From positions 1 to 51,332 of the forward strand of contig SIBG01000022.1 of the NCBI GenBank assembly GCA_009695305.1: a DNA stretch of 51,332 bases, written 5' to 3'. Both the position numbers and the translations under genes were made by a program. Below the pieces are notes generated by a model that did not search any database, had not been told where the DNA came from, and was given only the letters and a program-made list of their open reading frames with translations. Source of the DNA: Opitutus sp. (GTDB lineage Bacteria > Verrucomicrobiota > Verrucomicrobiia > Opitutales > Opitutaceae). Shown in pieces: positions 51,131 to 51,332 of the stretch (position 1 is its first letter; each line of letters begins with the position of its first letter).

Positions 51131-51332
51131 GCGGCCAACAAAACACAAGCCGCCGCCTTTGCCAAGGGCGGCGGAAATTTTTTCAGACAGACCCATAGAC
51201 ATCCTGACCCGGGCAATCGGGAATCTTACACCAAGCTCAAGATGATCGAACTACGTGTGCTGGGAAGCCGAGGAGTGAAGTGGGTGAAACAGCGGATGAA
51301 GGAGGCGACAGGCAGGCTGCTTGGAGCCTGCC
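51131..51332. other. Region upstream of obgE to window end
   Basis: About 200 bp with no convincing gene. It should contain the obgE promoter. A perfect 8-bp hairpin, GGCAGGCT-GCTTGG-AGCCTGCC, lies at the very end (51311-51332) and may belong to a neighbouring element outside the window. Confidence 0.35.

Noticed and set aside
51311..51332. Terminal hairpin as an intrinsic terminator
   Set aside because: The stem is perfect, but the window ends at its last base, so a T-tract cannot be judged and no upstream gene end is visible.

Overview
The window is GC-rich, gene-dense DNA from a Gram-negative bacterium. The combination of a TonB-dependent receptor, several secreted sulfatases, Tat-exported sugar-type enzymes, start codons often lacking a clear Shine-Dalgarno sequence, and the layout of the secretion genes suggests the phylum Verrucomicrobiota, probably family Opitutaceae. 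That placement is inferred from protein style and gene content; no 16S rRNA gene is present.

Layout. 1-4001: the 5' part of a TonB-dependent receptor, a 3'-truncated secreted protein gene that runs into what looks like the end of an IS3-type transposase, and a Tat-exported alpha/beta hydrolase. 4154-19462 (minus strand): one tightly packed block of 15 genes. It reads secreted Gly-rich protein, gspE, F, G, H, I, J, K, L, M, a GspC-like protein, a secretin split into two genes, a sensor histidine kinase and an NtrC-type sigma-54 activator. 19720-27038: polysaccharide-utilisation-style genes (HEAT-repeat lipoprotein, Gfo/Idh/MocA oxidoreductase, two convergent sulfatases). 27074-36385: tRNA-Cys, parA, two ABC-2 permeases, rnc, mfd, a SurA-like foldase, a signal-peptidase-like protein and radC. 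36411-37061: a GIY-YIG pseudogene, tRNA-Tyr and nested inverted repeats. 37062-46529: cardiolipin synthase, the gap-pgk-tpiA glycolytic cluster, a GH13 glycosidase, a phosphodiesterase-type enzyme and mnmA. 46599-51130 (minus strand): obgE, a MshEN-domain gene cut by an amber codon, a pilB-type ATPase, a TPR lipoprotein and a LysE exporter.

The most interesting system is the type II secretion block. Just upstream of its first gene is a near-consensus sigma-54 (-24/-12) promoter at 19486-19501. Behind it lie two 17-bp dyads of the same design, TGxGCA-N5-TGCxCA, whose centres are 31 bp apart, or about three helical turns. The last gene of the same block encodes an NtrC-family sigma-54 activator, preceded by its histidine kinase. 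The simplest reading is an enhancer-dependent, positively autoregulated secretion operon. Its secretin is also unusual: the two genes each encode a signal peptide, and the break falls inside the N3 periplasmic domain.

Two short genes (GIY-YIG nuclease, MshEN protein) are each interrupted by a single in-frame TAG. TAG is also the normal terminator of many intact genes here, so recent decay or sequencing error is more likely than codon reassignment.
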